NCBI RefSeq assembly: GCF_003721595.1
Contig: NZ_RJJR01000002.1
Span: forward strand, 124,001-188,000
Direction: 5' to 3'
Source: Hanamia caeni
GTDB lineage: Bacteria > Bacteroidota > Bacteroidia > Chitinophagales > Chitinophagaceae
DNA: 64,000 nt
Positions 9,194 to 19,300 of this stretch are shown in pieces. The notes beneath the pieces were generated by a model. That model was not told the DNA's origin, searched no databases, and worked only from the letters and a program-made list of their open reading frames with translations. A program made the position numbers and the translations under genes. Numbering within the stretch: position 1 is the stretch's first letter; each line of letters begins with the position of its first letter.

Positions 9194-10063
9194 TTACGAA
9201 GCTGATCGCTTCCACAAGCTTGCTGCACCTATTAATGCGCTGTCTTCCCCGAGCATAGCTTTTTTAATGGTTACTGCCGGAAGCCTATCCAAAATAGTTT
9301 TTGTTTCCGGAAAAAATAATTCCCATGCGTTTGCAATGTTTCCGCCGATTACTAAAGTTTCACAATTATATTTTTGGGCATAACTATATAAAATTTCACC
9401 AAGATTTTTTCCAAACTCTTCAAACAGTTTTTCTATTTCCGGCTCTTCCGAAATTTTTTCGCTTAATTCTTTTACATTTTTTGCGATGCGCCCGGTCATT
9501 TCTTTATATTTTTTTAAAAACCACCGGCTCGAAATATAATCTTCCGCGACGCCATCTTTAAATGGAGCAAAATATAAATCTCCCTCAAATGTTTGTCCAC
9601 TGTGAAATCGTGCAGAACCAAGCCCCGTGCCCAGTGTGATGCCAAGTACATTATCACAACCAACAGCCGCGCCGCCAAATAGCTCGCCTTCTAAAAAGCA
9701 CCTGGCGTCGTTCATGAAAACCATACTTTCTTCTGCAAGATGCAGTTGCTTTGCCAACGCTTTTTTTATGTTTAAGTTGAAAAGGCTTTCGTATTTGTCC
9801 ACGCCTTTTATCAGGCAAATACCGTTTTCATAATCGAAAGGGCCGGGCATGGCCACGCCTATTTTTTTTGAAATAAAAGGATATTTTAAAAATATTTGTT
9901 CAATTACTTCGGCCCATGAGTTTAAAATTTGCTCCGCGCTTTCCTTTGAATTAATAGCCTTTCTCAGAAGCGAATCTTCTACAATGCTCCTGTGTTGAAG
10001 ATCTACCACTGCTGCGGAAATATGCGAGCCGCCGATATCAACGCCAATCACCTTTTCATTCAT
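9194..10063 (-). CDS. ROK family sugar kinase-like protein
   Basis: This 289-residue protein has the ROK/actin-like ATPase fold: phosphate-1 motif VIGVDIGGSHISAAVVD at the N-terminus, a VAMPGPF block near 75, the conserved ITLGTGLGSA at about 140-150, and the adenosine-binding VIGGNIANAW at about 245. ROK proteins phosphorylate hexoses such as glucose, mannose or N-acetylhexosamines. The usual CxCGxxGCxE zinc motif is missing, so it is an atypical member. It is last in an operon with a GH92 enzyme (15-bp gap), a sugar symporter and a phosphomannose isomerase-like protein, which suggests a hexokinase for liberated mannose. The substrate is inferred from context only. Confidence 0.85.
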   Translation of the reverse strand: MNEKVIGVDIGGSHISAAVVDLQHRSIVEDSLLRKAINSKESAEQILNSWAEVIEQIFLKYPFISKKIGVAMPGPFDYENGICLIKGVDKYESLFNLNIKKALAKQLHLAEESMVFMNDARCFLEGELFGGAAVGCDNVLGITLGTGLGSARFHSGQTFEGDLYFAPFKDGVAEDYISSRWFLKKYKEMTGRIAKNVKELSEKISEEPEIEKLFEEFGKNLGEILYSYAQKYNCETLVIGGNIANAWELFFPETKTILDRLPAVTIKKAMLGEDSALIGAASLWKRSAS

Positions 10064-10078
10064 CTTTATGTAAAATAT

Positions 10079-12784
10079 TTATGGCATGTCAGAAATACCC
10101 CATGAAGTATTGGGCTGTGGACCCAGCCAAATTTCGAGCAATCCTCCTTTGGCGAAATCCTTATGATAAAACCAAAAATTATTCAGAGGCTTCCCGTTTA
10201 ACTGTGCTTTTTGAATATAGCAGTTTTCTTTAGAATTATTGTAAGTTTTAATTACAAACTTTTTACCTGCATAATAGCTGCTGTCAAGTGTAATTGTTAT
10301 TTCATCGAAAACCGGGCTTGTAATATCATACACCGGCTGCTGCGACACGGTTCCTTTTAGGCTAAACAAACCCATTGACATCAGCGCGCTCAAAGAGCCC
10401 ATCTGGCCCTGGTCTTCATCATGGCCACCGTAGCCCAGGTCGGGCGTGATTCCGCCGTAAGCCTTTTCCTGCACTTTTCTAACCCAAAATTGAGAAAGCC
10501 ACGGCTTGCCGGCATAATTAAATACATGCGCATCAGAAAGGCCGGGCTGATTGGCATAACTGATGTATCCATCATTGTAAGCAAATACAAAATCCTGCGG
10601 CTCCGCTTTTTCAAACGCATAATTCAGTTTGTTGCAAAGACTGTCATTGCCTCCCATCAATTTAGCCAGCCCCGGAATATCCTGTGATACGCCCCAGGTA
10701 GCTTGCCAGGCATTTGCTTCTACCCAACCTTTTCCACTCAGTGGGTCATTATGCACAAATTTTCCATTTTCATCCTTCGGAAAAATCAATCCTTCTGCAG
10801 GATTAAAACATTTTTTCCAACCGTCTGATCTTTTACGAAAAAATTCGTAGTCTTTCTTTTTTCCAAGACTTTGCGCCATTTGGGCAATAGCATAATCCTG
10901 GAACGCGGCTTCTATGGTGATGCCTGCATTATTTTTCCACCAGCCGTTTTTTGTATAAAATTCAATGTCTTCTTTGCTGCCGAGCATGCCGCCGGGCAAG
11001 TGGTTTTGTTTAATGATTTTGAAAGCATGATACTTATCTGCTTTTGTAAGCAATCCTTTTTGAAATGTCGCTGTAATAAGATTTGTAGCCGGGCAGCTCG
11101 TCATGATATAAGAGTAACCACCCCCGGACGGCCCGCGGGGAAGCAGATAACCATTGTCGGCATATTGAATAAGAGAAGCAGAAATTTCATCAGCCACTGA
11201 AGGCCATGCAAGTCCCCATAAAATATTCAGGTTCCATTGAGTGAGCCAAAATGCATCAGAATTGTACATGTTATACAAAAGATGGCCTTTGCTATCTTTG
11301 GGTAGAGTTTTTATTTTGAATATGGCATCGGTGAAATTTCCCTCTCTCTTTCCTGTTGTTCTGTCGGGATAATCGCCGGATACGTCATTGATTTTGTGGC
11401 GCCCCATCAATGAATGCCACAGGTCAGTATAAAACTTGGTTTTTTGAGCTGCTGTTCCGCCCTTTACTTCGATTTTACCAAGCCACTCATTCCATATTTT
11501 TCTTGTTGCGTTTCTTACAGAATCAAAATTCCAGGTGGTGCATTCTGCGTTTAAATTGTTTCTCGCATTTTGGATACTTGTGTAAGATATCGCAATCTTC
11601 ATTTGGATTTTTTCTCCTGCTGCTACATCATAATCCAACGCAATCCCGGCACTATCTCCCTGCAATGTTTTAATATTTTGAAACAACTTTTGTCCTTTCC
11701 ATCCGTTGAACGATTTGCATGGCTTATCAGTTTGAATCACAAAAAATATTTTTACCTCTTTCGGGCCGCCCCAGTATCTATCTGTTGAGCTAAATGATCC
11801 TTCGAGTTCTGTGTCGCTTATTTTTTGAACATCAGCATTTTCCATTGTGCTGTTGCTGATATGTCCACCCAAATTAACAATGATGCGGGCAGCAGTATCT
11901 GTTGTATAAGTGAAGCGGTAAAAGCTGACCCGTTCCGTTGCGGTCAATTCCACCCAGCTTTTGGGCCTTTGCAGGAAAACGCGTTGGTATCCCGGCTGAA
12001 CGATTTCATCATCATGGCTGAAGATTGATTTCCATCCCTTATCTCCATGAGTAACCTCTGTAGAAGCAAGCGCAGGCATGATACCAATACCCGACATCAT
12101 CCAATTGTGTATCTGGTTAAACTCCAGTATTTCATTTTCATTATAATTATATCCGCCTCCATTTTGATTTTTATTTCTTGTAAGTGGCGCTGCGCCTACC
12201 ATTCCGAATGGTGTTTGGCCGGTTATAAAAAAAATATACCTTCCCCTGTTGGTTTCAATATAGGGATCTACCCATGAAACCAAATCCGTTTTGTCTGAAT
12301 TAGCCGGGTACACTTCAATCTCCGAAAAGCCCAAATCTTTGCCATTACCATCGGTGGCGACAAACCGAATCCACGTAATCTTTTTGGCATCGAACAATAC
12401 CAGTTTCGCTGTGCCATCATTAGGAATTTGGTTTACCCAAATGGTAGTTCCATCGCTGAATAATATTTTGCCGCCTGCGATATGGTCAGTCAGGTTTGCC
12501 CTGTCGAAAAGGAGAATTTTATTGATTAAGACAGGTTCATTCCAGTCGAGCTGAATCCATGGAAACCGGATATATCCCCAATCAGTAGTAATTCCTTCGC
12601 AAGCCCATTCTCCTTTTCCATCAATACCGATAATTCCATCAGTGACATTTGAGGCCCTGAATTTTTCATTTAAGGATGTAGACGCAGTCACTTTGGCAAG
12701 CGGCGCAATGTTATCAGGGCCTGCCGTGGCAAGCAACGACATTAATAAAAGATTGAGAGAAAGAAGCAAAATTTTAGAGTGCAT
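10079..12784 (-). CDS. GH92 family glycosidase (alpha-mannosidase type) with discoidin-like N-domain
   Basis: The 901-residue protein has an N-terminal signal peptide (to about residue 22). An F5/8 type C-like carbohydrate-binding region follows (about 25-160), then the GH92 catalytic region (about 170-890). Family landmarks are VDPYIETNRGRYIFF with the glycine-rich GMVGAAPLTRN stretch, the SDAFWLTQWNLNILW block near 510, and HDEDQGQMGSLSALMSMG near 790, containing the acidic residues of the active site. GH92 enzymes are calcium-dependent inverting exo-alpha-mannosidases acting mostly on N-glycan-type mannans. It is encoded 33 bp behind the sugar symporter and 15 bp before the ROK kinase, so cleavage, uptake and phosphorylation appear to be coexpressed. 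Confidence 0.92.
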   Translation of the reverse strand: MHSKILLLSLNLLLMSLLATAGPDNIAPLAKVTASTSLNEKFRASNVTDGIIGIDGKGEWACEGITTDWGYIRFPWIQLDWNEPVLINKILLFDRANLTDHIAGGKILFSDGTTIWVNQIPNDGTAKLVLFDAKKITWIRFVATDGNGKDLGFSEIEVYPANSDKTDLVSWVDPYIETNRGRYIFFITGQTPFGMVGAAPLTRNKNQNGGGYNYNENEILEFNQIHNWMMSGIGIMPALASTEVTHGDKGWKSIFSHDDEIVQPGYQRVFLQRPKSWVELTATERVSFYRFTYTTDTAARIIVNLGGHISNSTMENADVQKISDTELEGSFSSTDRYWGGPKEVKIFFVIQTDKPCKSFNGWKGQKLFQNIKTLQGDSAGIALDYDVAAGEKIQMKIAISYTSIQNARNNLNAECTTWNFDSVRNATRKIWNEWLGKIEVKGGTAAQKTKFYTDLWHSLMGRHKINDVSGDYPDRTTGKREGNFTDAIFKIKTLPKDSKGHLLYNMYNSDAFWLTQWNLNILWGLAWPSVADEISASLIQYADNGYLLPRGPSGGGYSYIMTSCPATNLITATFQKGLLTKADKYHAFKIIKQNHLPGGMLGSKEDIEFYTKNGWWKNNAGITIEAAFQDYAIAQMAQSLGKKKDYEFFRKRSDGWKKCFNPAEGLIFPKDENGKFVHNDPLSGKGWVEANAWQATWGVSQDIPGLAKLMGGNDSLCNKLNYAFEKAEPQDFVFAYNDGYISYANQPGLSDAHVFNYAGKPWLSQFWVRKVQEKAYGGITPDLGYGGHDEDQGQMGSLSALMSMGLFSLKGTVSQQPVYDITSPVFDEITITLDSSYYAGKKFVIKTYNNSKENCYIQKAQLNGKPLNNFWFYHKDFAKGGLLEIWLGPQPNTSWGISDMP

Positions 12785-12817
12785 CGGCTATGGATTTAAT
12801 TCAAAATGCTCATTTAT

Positions 12818-14218
12818 TTAGAAAGATTCTTCTAAAGACAGGGAGGAAGCCGTGTTTTTACCGGGTTGATTTAGCCAATACTTTTCTATTTCTTCCAGCG
12901 ATTTTCCTTTTGTTTCAGGGATGAATTTAAGCACAAAAACAAAAGCGCAAATTGACATCACCATATAAATCCAGAAGGTGAATGCGCTACCTATTGCAGC
13001 AAGCAGCATCGGGAATGTTTGAGATACAACATATACAGAAACCCATAGAAAAAATACACAAACTGACATAGCCATGCCGCGGTTTTTATTGGAGAAAATT
13101 TCTGAAATTACTACAAAGGCAAGTGGGCCAAGAGAAATCGCAAAAAAAGAAATGTAAGCTAGGATGGCTATGAGGACCAGGTAACCCTGGGCGAATCCGA
13201 AATAGAAAGCGCTTCCTACGATGGCAAGGCAAACGGCCATTCCGCCGGCCCCGATTAACAACAAGGTTCTGCGTCCCCATTTATCTACATATTTAATGGC
13301 TACCAGGGTAAAGAGCAGGTTGATTACTCCTACCAAAACCGTTTGCATAAGGGCTGATGAAGAGGCATCGCCCGTGGATTTGAAAATTTCCGGGGCATAA
13401 TACATGATAGCATTAATGCCGGTAACCTGTGAAAAAATACATAATACAATTCCTATCAATAACGGCTTACGGACGCCCGGTTTAACAATATCGGCAAAGG
13501 AGGATTTCTCTATCGAGAGGGAATTTTTTATTTCTTTTAATTCTTCCTCCGCTTTTTCCGAACCATTTATTTTAGTGAGAATGCTTCCGGCCTCATCCCA
13601 TTTGGCTTTTTGCGAAAGCCATCTCGGGCTTTCAGGAACGAAGAAAAGAAGAATTAAAAATATAACAGAAGGTATTGCGCCTGACCCAAACATCCATCGC
13701 CATCCGGTTGATATATTCCATGCTTCATCGCGAAGGCCTGCAATAAAATAATTGACAAAGTAGATAAGCAGTATTCCCGAAACAATCCCGAGCTGGTTGA
13801 TAGAAACCAGTTCACCCCTTATATTCGCGGGAGCAATTTCCGAAATATACATCGGCGCCAGGATGGAGGCGATGCCAATACCCAGGCCGCCAATTAAACG
13901 AAAAAATATAAACCAGTCAAGACTTAAAGGGATTGCAATGCCGATGGAAGAAACAGCAAAAAGTATGGCTGACAAAATCAATACTTTTCTCCGGCCATAC
14001 ACATCACTTAATTTTCCGGCAAATAGTGCGCCCGCTATGCAGCCCACCAGCGCACAGGAAGCTACCCAGCCCATCATTTCAGGAGAAAGGCTGTATTTCA
14101 ACTGAATAAATCCGATGGCGCCCGCTACTACGGCAGTATCATATCCAAATAAAAGCCCCCCGACTGCTGCCACAATAGTTGCTTTGTATACATATCCTTT
14201 GTTGATTGTATTTGCCAT
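12818..14218 (-). CDS. MFS sugar:proton symporter (sugar porter family)
   Basis: The 466-residue protein has about twelve hydrophobic segments and the sugar-porter signatures: LLFGYDTAVVAGA in helix 1, GKLSDVYGRRKVL between helices 2 and 3, FFVPESPRWL at the end of the N-terminal half, DKWGRRTLL in the second half, and the C-terminal FIPETKGKSLEEIEKYW. Members such as XylE, GalP and GlcP import monosaccharides with protons across the inner membrane. I use the ATG at 14218, 4 bp after the preceding stop; the ATG at 14242 would overlap that gene. Mannose is the likely substrate by context, though xylose or glucose cannot be excluded from sequence. Confidence 0.9.
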   Translation of the reverse strand: MANTINKGYVYKATIVAAVGGLLFGYDTAVVAGAIGFIQLKYSLSPEMMGWVASCALVGCIAGALFAGKLSDVYGRRKVLILSAILFAVSSIGIAIPLSLDWFIFFRLIGGLGIGIASILAPMYISEIAPANIRGELVSINQLGIVSGILLIYFVNYFIAGLRDEAWNISTGWRWMFGSGAIPSVIFLILLFFVPESPRWLSQKAKWDEAGSILTKINGSEKAEEELKEIKNSLSIEKSSFADIVKPGVRKPLLIGIVLCIFSQVTGINAIMYYAPEIFKSTGDASSSALMQTVLVGVINLLFTLVAIKYVDKWGRRTLLLIGAGGMAVCLAIVGSAFYFGFAQGYLVLIAILAYISFFAISLGPLAFVVISEIFSNKNRGMAMSVCVFFLWVSVYVVSQTFPMLLAAIGSAFTFWIYMVMSICAFVFVLKFIPETKGKSLEEIEKYWLNQPGKNTASSLSLEESF

Positions 14219-14222
14219 ATTG

Positions 14223-16034
14223 TTAATTAATGCGGTAATCAATTAAATTTTCAGTCCTTACAAAAGCCTTGATGGTAGCGCATTCAGCACCCTCACTTTC
14301 ACCGTAGGGCCTGATTGAATATTCTCCTACTGCAGCCGGAACTATGAAGGTTTCGGCGTAGTGAATTACGAAGGGTTCAAAGGAACCGGATGGGCTTTCA
14401 ACGATCGCTTCCCTGCCTTTTATGAGATTGAGCACAGCGAATACGCCGTTTGTGTGGTGAACTACTTTTTTACTAAACCAATGCCGCCTGGTTTCAATAA
14501 ATGAAGAAGGATCAAGCCCGGTTTTTTCCTCTAACCAACCATCGCCTTCATTAACTTTCCCTATCCTGTTAATGATGTTTTCTTTTGTCCAGTTTGCAGT
14601 TCTGTTCCATTGAATTACTTCTTTGCCATGCTCAATTGAAATGGGCCTTGGTTTTCCATCCAGCCCCATTCTGCCCCAATCCCAAAGCTTGAATGTAAAA
14701 ATATAAGGCGTAGCGCTTATTTCCAGCACAACGGTATCAGCGCCCGAGCAATGAACAGTTCCGGCAGGGATTAAAATATGATCATGTTTTTTTACGTGCC
14801 ATTTCTGCACAAATTCTTCCGCATTAAAGTCGTCGCCATTCTCCTGCGCCTCCTCTAACTGGTGAACCATTTTTTCAGGAACTACTTTTTCCTTCAGCCC
14901 AAGATACACGTACGCATCATCCTTTGCATCCATGATATAATAACTTTCATCCTGTGTGTAAGGCATTCCAAATTTCTCTTTTATATATTCCCTTAAAGGA
15001 TGTACCTGCAGACTGAGATTGCCGCCTTCCATCGTATCCAGGAAATCAAACCGGATGGGAAACTCCGTGCCGAAAGCGTCGAATACTTTCATGCCCAACA
15101 GTTTTTCAGGCTTTGCAAAAACAAGATTAATTGCCGGCGATTCAAACAAAATACCGTCGAAAGAAAATAGCAGGCTGTTTTCTTCAGGCACGCAATCGAA
15201 ACCCCATGCAAAATTTTGTGTATCGCGATCAAGATCACAAACTTCCTTTAGCCACTGCCCGCCCCAGGGCCCGGGGTCAAAAAAGGGAACTGTTCTGAAA
15301 GGCCTGCTGATCGCTTCTTCCCATGCCTCACGGATTGCTGTGCCGGAAATTAATTTGGGCGTATCCGGTATTGTAGTATCCAGCACAAAATCCCAGTCAT
15401 TCATAATTCTTTTTTTGTGCCGGTCGCAAACTCTCCAGTCAACAAAAAAACTTCGTTTGTATAAATAAGAAAATTCCGATTGCGGGTTTTGAGCGCCTAT
15501 ATTGCTTATGGTATTTTGCCTGAACCGAAGCTGTATTTCCCAACGCGGCATATCCGCATAAAAAAGAAAATCCGGTGCGGGGCAAATGATAGATGCGCCC
15601 AAACCAAGAATAATGCTTATTTGCCTGCCTGCTGGAAAAGCAGGTCCGTTTACTGTGTTTTTAATTTCATCCTGTAGCGAACGAACTTTTTTTGCATCAA
15701 AAAAATCTCCAAGGTTCAGCGGGGCCATGTAGCCAAATACCGGATCGTCGGTTACAAAAGGATACACCATTTTTTCGATTTCATCTCCTGGTTTCATCGC
15801 CTGGGAAACATCATAAACTTTTGCTGCGGGAATATACTGTTGAATTGCCGTGGCTATTTCATTTACGTATACGCCGGGATAACATTCCACCACAACCAAA
15901 AATTTTTTTCCTGGATAGTGATTGTTTAATGCAGTTATTTTATCGGTAATGCTTTCCCAGCCTTCAATACACTTATGCCCTTTCACTTCGATTGAAGGAA
16001 ATTTTTCAAAATTTGATTTTTTCAATTGATTCAT
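14223..16034 (-). CDS. class I mannose-6-phosphate isomerase fused to a kinase-like N-terminal domain
   Basis: The 603-residue protein is much longer than ordinary type I phosphomannose isomerases (about 300-400). Residues from about 290 onward form the cupin isomerase, with zinc ligands in LQVHP (about 345), ESYYIMD (about 363) and PAGTVHCSG (about 426). The N-terminal 230 residues recall the uridine kinase/phosphoribulokinase fold, but the expected P-loop position reads VVECYPGVYVNE, without GxxxxGKS, so ATP binding is doubtful. Residues 127-137 (VNGPAFPAGRQ) are encoded by a repeat also found at 9132. It heads the symporter-GH92-ROK operon and would convert mannose-6-phosphate to fructose-6-phosphate. 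Confidence 0.85.
   Translation of the reverse strand: MNQLKKSNFEKFPSIEVKGHKCIEGWESITDKITALNNHYPGKKFLVVVECYPGVYVNEIATAIQQYIPAAKVYDVSQAMKPGDEIEKMVYPFVTDDPVFGYMAPLNLGDFFDAKKVRSLQDEIKNTVNGPAFPAGRQISIILGLGASIICPAPDFLFYADMPRWEIQLRFRQNTISNIGAQNPQSEFSYLYKRSFFVDWRVCDRHKKRIMNDWDFVLDTTIPDTPKLISGTAIREAWEEAISRPFRTVPFFDPGPWGGQWLKEVCDLDRDTQNFAWGFDCVPEENSLLFSFDGILFESPAINLVFAKPEKLLGMKVFDAFGTEFPIRFDFLDTMEGGNLSLQVHPLREYIKEKFGMPYTQDESYYIMDAKDDAYVYLGLKEKVVPEKMVHQLEEAQENGDDFNAEEFVQKWHVKKHDHILIPAGTVHCSGADTVVLEISATPYIFTFKLWDWGRMGLDGKPRPISIEHGKEVIQWNRTANWTKENIINRIGKVNEGDGWLEEKTGLDPSSFIETRRHWFSKKVVHHTNGVFAVLNLIKGREAIVESPSGSFEPFVIHYAETFIVPAAVGEYSIRPYGESEGAECATIKAFVRTENLIDYRIN
15615..15656 (+). repeat. palindrome/TTTACTGT repeat copy inside a coding region
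   Basis: GCTTATTT is followed by an imperfect palindrome (GCCTGCCTGCTGGAAAAGC) and then AGGTCCGTTTACTGT. It matches 9132-9164 in layout and core sequence. Read on the minus strand it is in frame and encodes part of the N-terminal domain of the isomerase fusion. Confidence 0.65.
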
Positions 16035-16357
16035 GATCCTTATAAATATTTTTTATTTTATTTTTCCGGCAGGTTAGATTAAAAATAATTGGAGTGCCAA
16101 TCGCCTTTTTTAAAAAAGGGAGCGGCCTTGTTTCATTTATATGAACGAAGTAATTTCTTAAGAAAAAAATTATCAATGCCGGAATGCTTTAAGTGGTGAT
16201 TCATAAAATATTTGAATTAAAAGAAAATTGAAGTATGTTCGCACATACAAACATAGTCCAATTTTTTATTTTTTAGATATTTATTATTTCAAAATATTTG
16301 CCGGAGTTTAAAGTCAGCTAATGAGGCTCCTTAAGTAGCATAATTAAAATTCACAAA
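16035..16357. other. divergent control region of the GH92/mannose locus
   Basis: The 323-bp gap lies between the start codons of the isomerase operon (minus) and the second GH92 gene (plus), so it must hold both promoters. It is AT-rich and carries one clear palindrome (16233-16248). No TAnnTTTG element with good spacing was recognised for either gene, and no small open frame is convincing. Confidence 0.6.
16233..16248. promoter_or_regulatory. candidate operator palindrome
   Basis: GTATGT-TCGC-ACATAC is a perfect 6-bp inverted repeat with a 4-bp spacer. It lies in the divergent gap between the two mannose-related transcription units, 199 bp from the minus-strand start and 110 bp from the plus-strand start. 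A dimeric regulator could use it to control both; no regulator gene lies in the locus itself. Confidence 0.4.
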
Positions 16358-19300
16358 ATGAAAATAAAGCCCATTCTTTGGTGTGTATCTTTTGCAATTT
16401 TTTCTTTACAATCTTTTGCCCAATCGAATCAAACGAATATCTGGAGCATTGGAAAAGCCGACCATTCTGCTGCTGAATTTGCGCTGGCTCCCGGCGGCTT
16501 CCGGGACTTTGTGGGCCATGATTTTGGCTACGAAGACAAATATTTTTTGATAGGGTACAATAAGGAAAAAAATGATTTCCCTTATGTATTACCCGGACCC
16601 GCCGATACCTGGGGCGGCACCTGGCCCACATCCGGATGGCGTACCAACGAAGTGAATATTTTGTTTGGCATTACCAATTTACCGGCTGAAGGGGAATATG
16701 AACTGGAGATTAAATTACTGGATTATTCAAAAAAGTTTTTGCCGCTGGTGAAAGTTTTAATTAACGGCCAGGAAAATGAAATCCAGTTAGGGGCAAATAA
16801 ATTTGACTTAAAAGCGCAACCGTATCCGCGCCAGAATGAACCCATTACAGATACAGCTTCACTGACGGGAAATCTTGATAACGCTACGCCTGAAACCATA
16901 ACCATTCCTATTACAAAAAATATTATCCGCAAAGGTGGCAATAAGATCACCATTCGTGTAATAGGAGGTTCGTGGATCTTATTCGACCAGTTGGATTTGA
17001 AAGGCCCGCAGGCTGTTACAGTATTAAAACCTGAACAGCTTTTTATTTGCGATGTACAACCGGCAACGTATGAATTGGAAAATAGGGGTAAGAGAATGCA
17101 GCCTTTGCTTGTAAATGCAGAACATCTGCAGGGTAGCCCCGAACTAAGTGTGATGTTGGATGGCAAAAACATTTTTAAAGAAATCGTTGAACAGGGCAAT
17201 TATGAGTTTGAAGCATTGATGCCTGCTGTAAAAACCAGCACGGTTAGTAATTATTCAATTTTGAACAATGGAAAAATTATTCAGAAAGGTGTGGTGAAAA
17301 GATCGCCTCAAAAATTACAAACACCGGCCGATTATGTGGATACGAGAATGGGAACTGCTCACTCGCGGTGGATGATTGCACCCGGCCCGTGGATGCCTTT
17401 TAGCATGGTAAAGATGAGTCCTGATAATCAGAATGCAGGCTGGCAGGCCGGTTATGAACCCACTTTTGAAAGCGTGGGAACATTTAGCCACATACATGAA
17501 TGGACCATGGCAGGGTTAGGAATTTTTGCAACTAATGGTCCATTGAAAACTCAGATAGGAAACGAACATGATCCTGCATCGGGCTATCGTTCGCGGATTA
17601 ATAAAAAAACGGAAGAAGCGCCTATTGGCTATTATAAAGTTCAATTAGAAGATTATGATATTAAAGCCGAAGTGACAGCTACTACACGGTGTGGCTTTGA
17701 ACGCTTTACGTTTCCTGCAAACCGCGACAGCTCACGCATTTTAATCGACCTTCACATTCCTGCGGAATACGATTACCAGTTAAAGGAAGTAGAAATAAAG
17801 AAAGTAAGCGATTACAGGATTGAAGGAATGGTACACCAGTTTTCACCCGGCGTTTGGAGCCATGATGCCGACCAGGATTATACGATTCATTTTGTTATTG
17901 AATTTGACAAACCGATAAAACGGGTAGGAAATTGGGTGGATAATGCCATTCAATATGCTGATATTCTTTCAACTAAAAACAGTAAAAACGCAGGCCTGGT
18001 TATTGAGTTCGATACCAGACAAAATCCGGTTGTGCAGGTAAGATCAGGAATTTCATTGGTAAGCATTGATAATGCAGATGAAAATTTAAAAACCGAAATT
18101 ACCCAACCCTTTGGATGGAATTTTGATGCAATCAGGCAGCACCAGGTTGATACATGGAATGATATTTTTAACCGGGTTAAAATCACTACCACCAACCGCC
18201 TTGAAAAAGAGCGTTTTTATAATTCAATGTATCGGTCTGTTTGCAGCCGCAATACATGGAGCGATGTGAATGGCCAATGGCGCAGTACAGATGGAAAGCT
18301 CCGGCAATTGAAAAATAAGGATGATGTAGCCTTAGGTTGCGATGCTTTCTGGAATACTTTCTGGAACCTCAACCAATTCTGGAATCTTGTAACGCCTGAA
18401 TGGAGTAACCGATGGGTAAATTCGCAATTGGCCATGTATGATGCAAACGGCTGGCTCGCGAAAGGCCCTGCAGGCATGAATTACATTCCCGTGATGGTTG
18501 GTGAACATGAAATCTCACAAATGGTTTCTGCCTACCAGATGGGTATCCGCAATTTTGATGCGAATAAATTGTTAGAGGCTGCCGTAAAAATGCAAACGAC
18601 TCCTGCGCAGAAAGTCTTTAAAGGCTTTGCAGGCAACAGGGATATCATTGAATATGAAAAACATCATTATGTGCCTTCTGACAAAGGCCGTTTCTCAAAC
18701 ACGATGGAATATTCTTATGATGACTGGACGGTTGGCCAGTTGGCAAAGTCATTAGGCAAAACTGACATCTACAAAAAATTTGACGCAAGAGGAAAATGGT
18801 GGAAAAACACCATCGATAGTAACGGTTACTGCCACACGAAATTAAGTAACGGAGAATGGACTCCGGATTTTGACCCGTTCCGCAGCGGCGCAAATGAAGA
18901 ATATGTGGAAGGTAACGCATGGCAGCTCACATTTTTTGTACCGCAGGATGTGCCCGATTTGGTGCACATGATTGGCAATAAAAAATTTATTGACCGGTTG
19001 GAATGGGGATTCAAAGCCAGTGAGCCCTGGCGGTATAATGGAATGAACGACCAATACTGGGATTACCCCGTGATGCAGGGCAATCAGCAATCTATGCATT
19101 TTCCTTTTCTTTTTAACTGGGCAGGAAAGCCCTGGTCGACGCAGAAGTGGACACGCTCCATTATTGACAGATACTATGGTTACGGAATTTCTAACGCTTA
19201 TCTTGGTGATGAAGACCAGGGCCAGATGAGCGCCTGGCTTATTATGGCTTCAATAGGATTGTTTCAAACGGATGGTGGCAGCAGCGCAAGCCCGATATAT

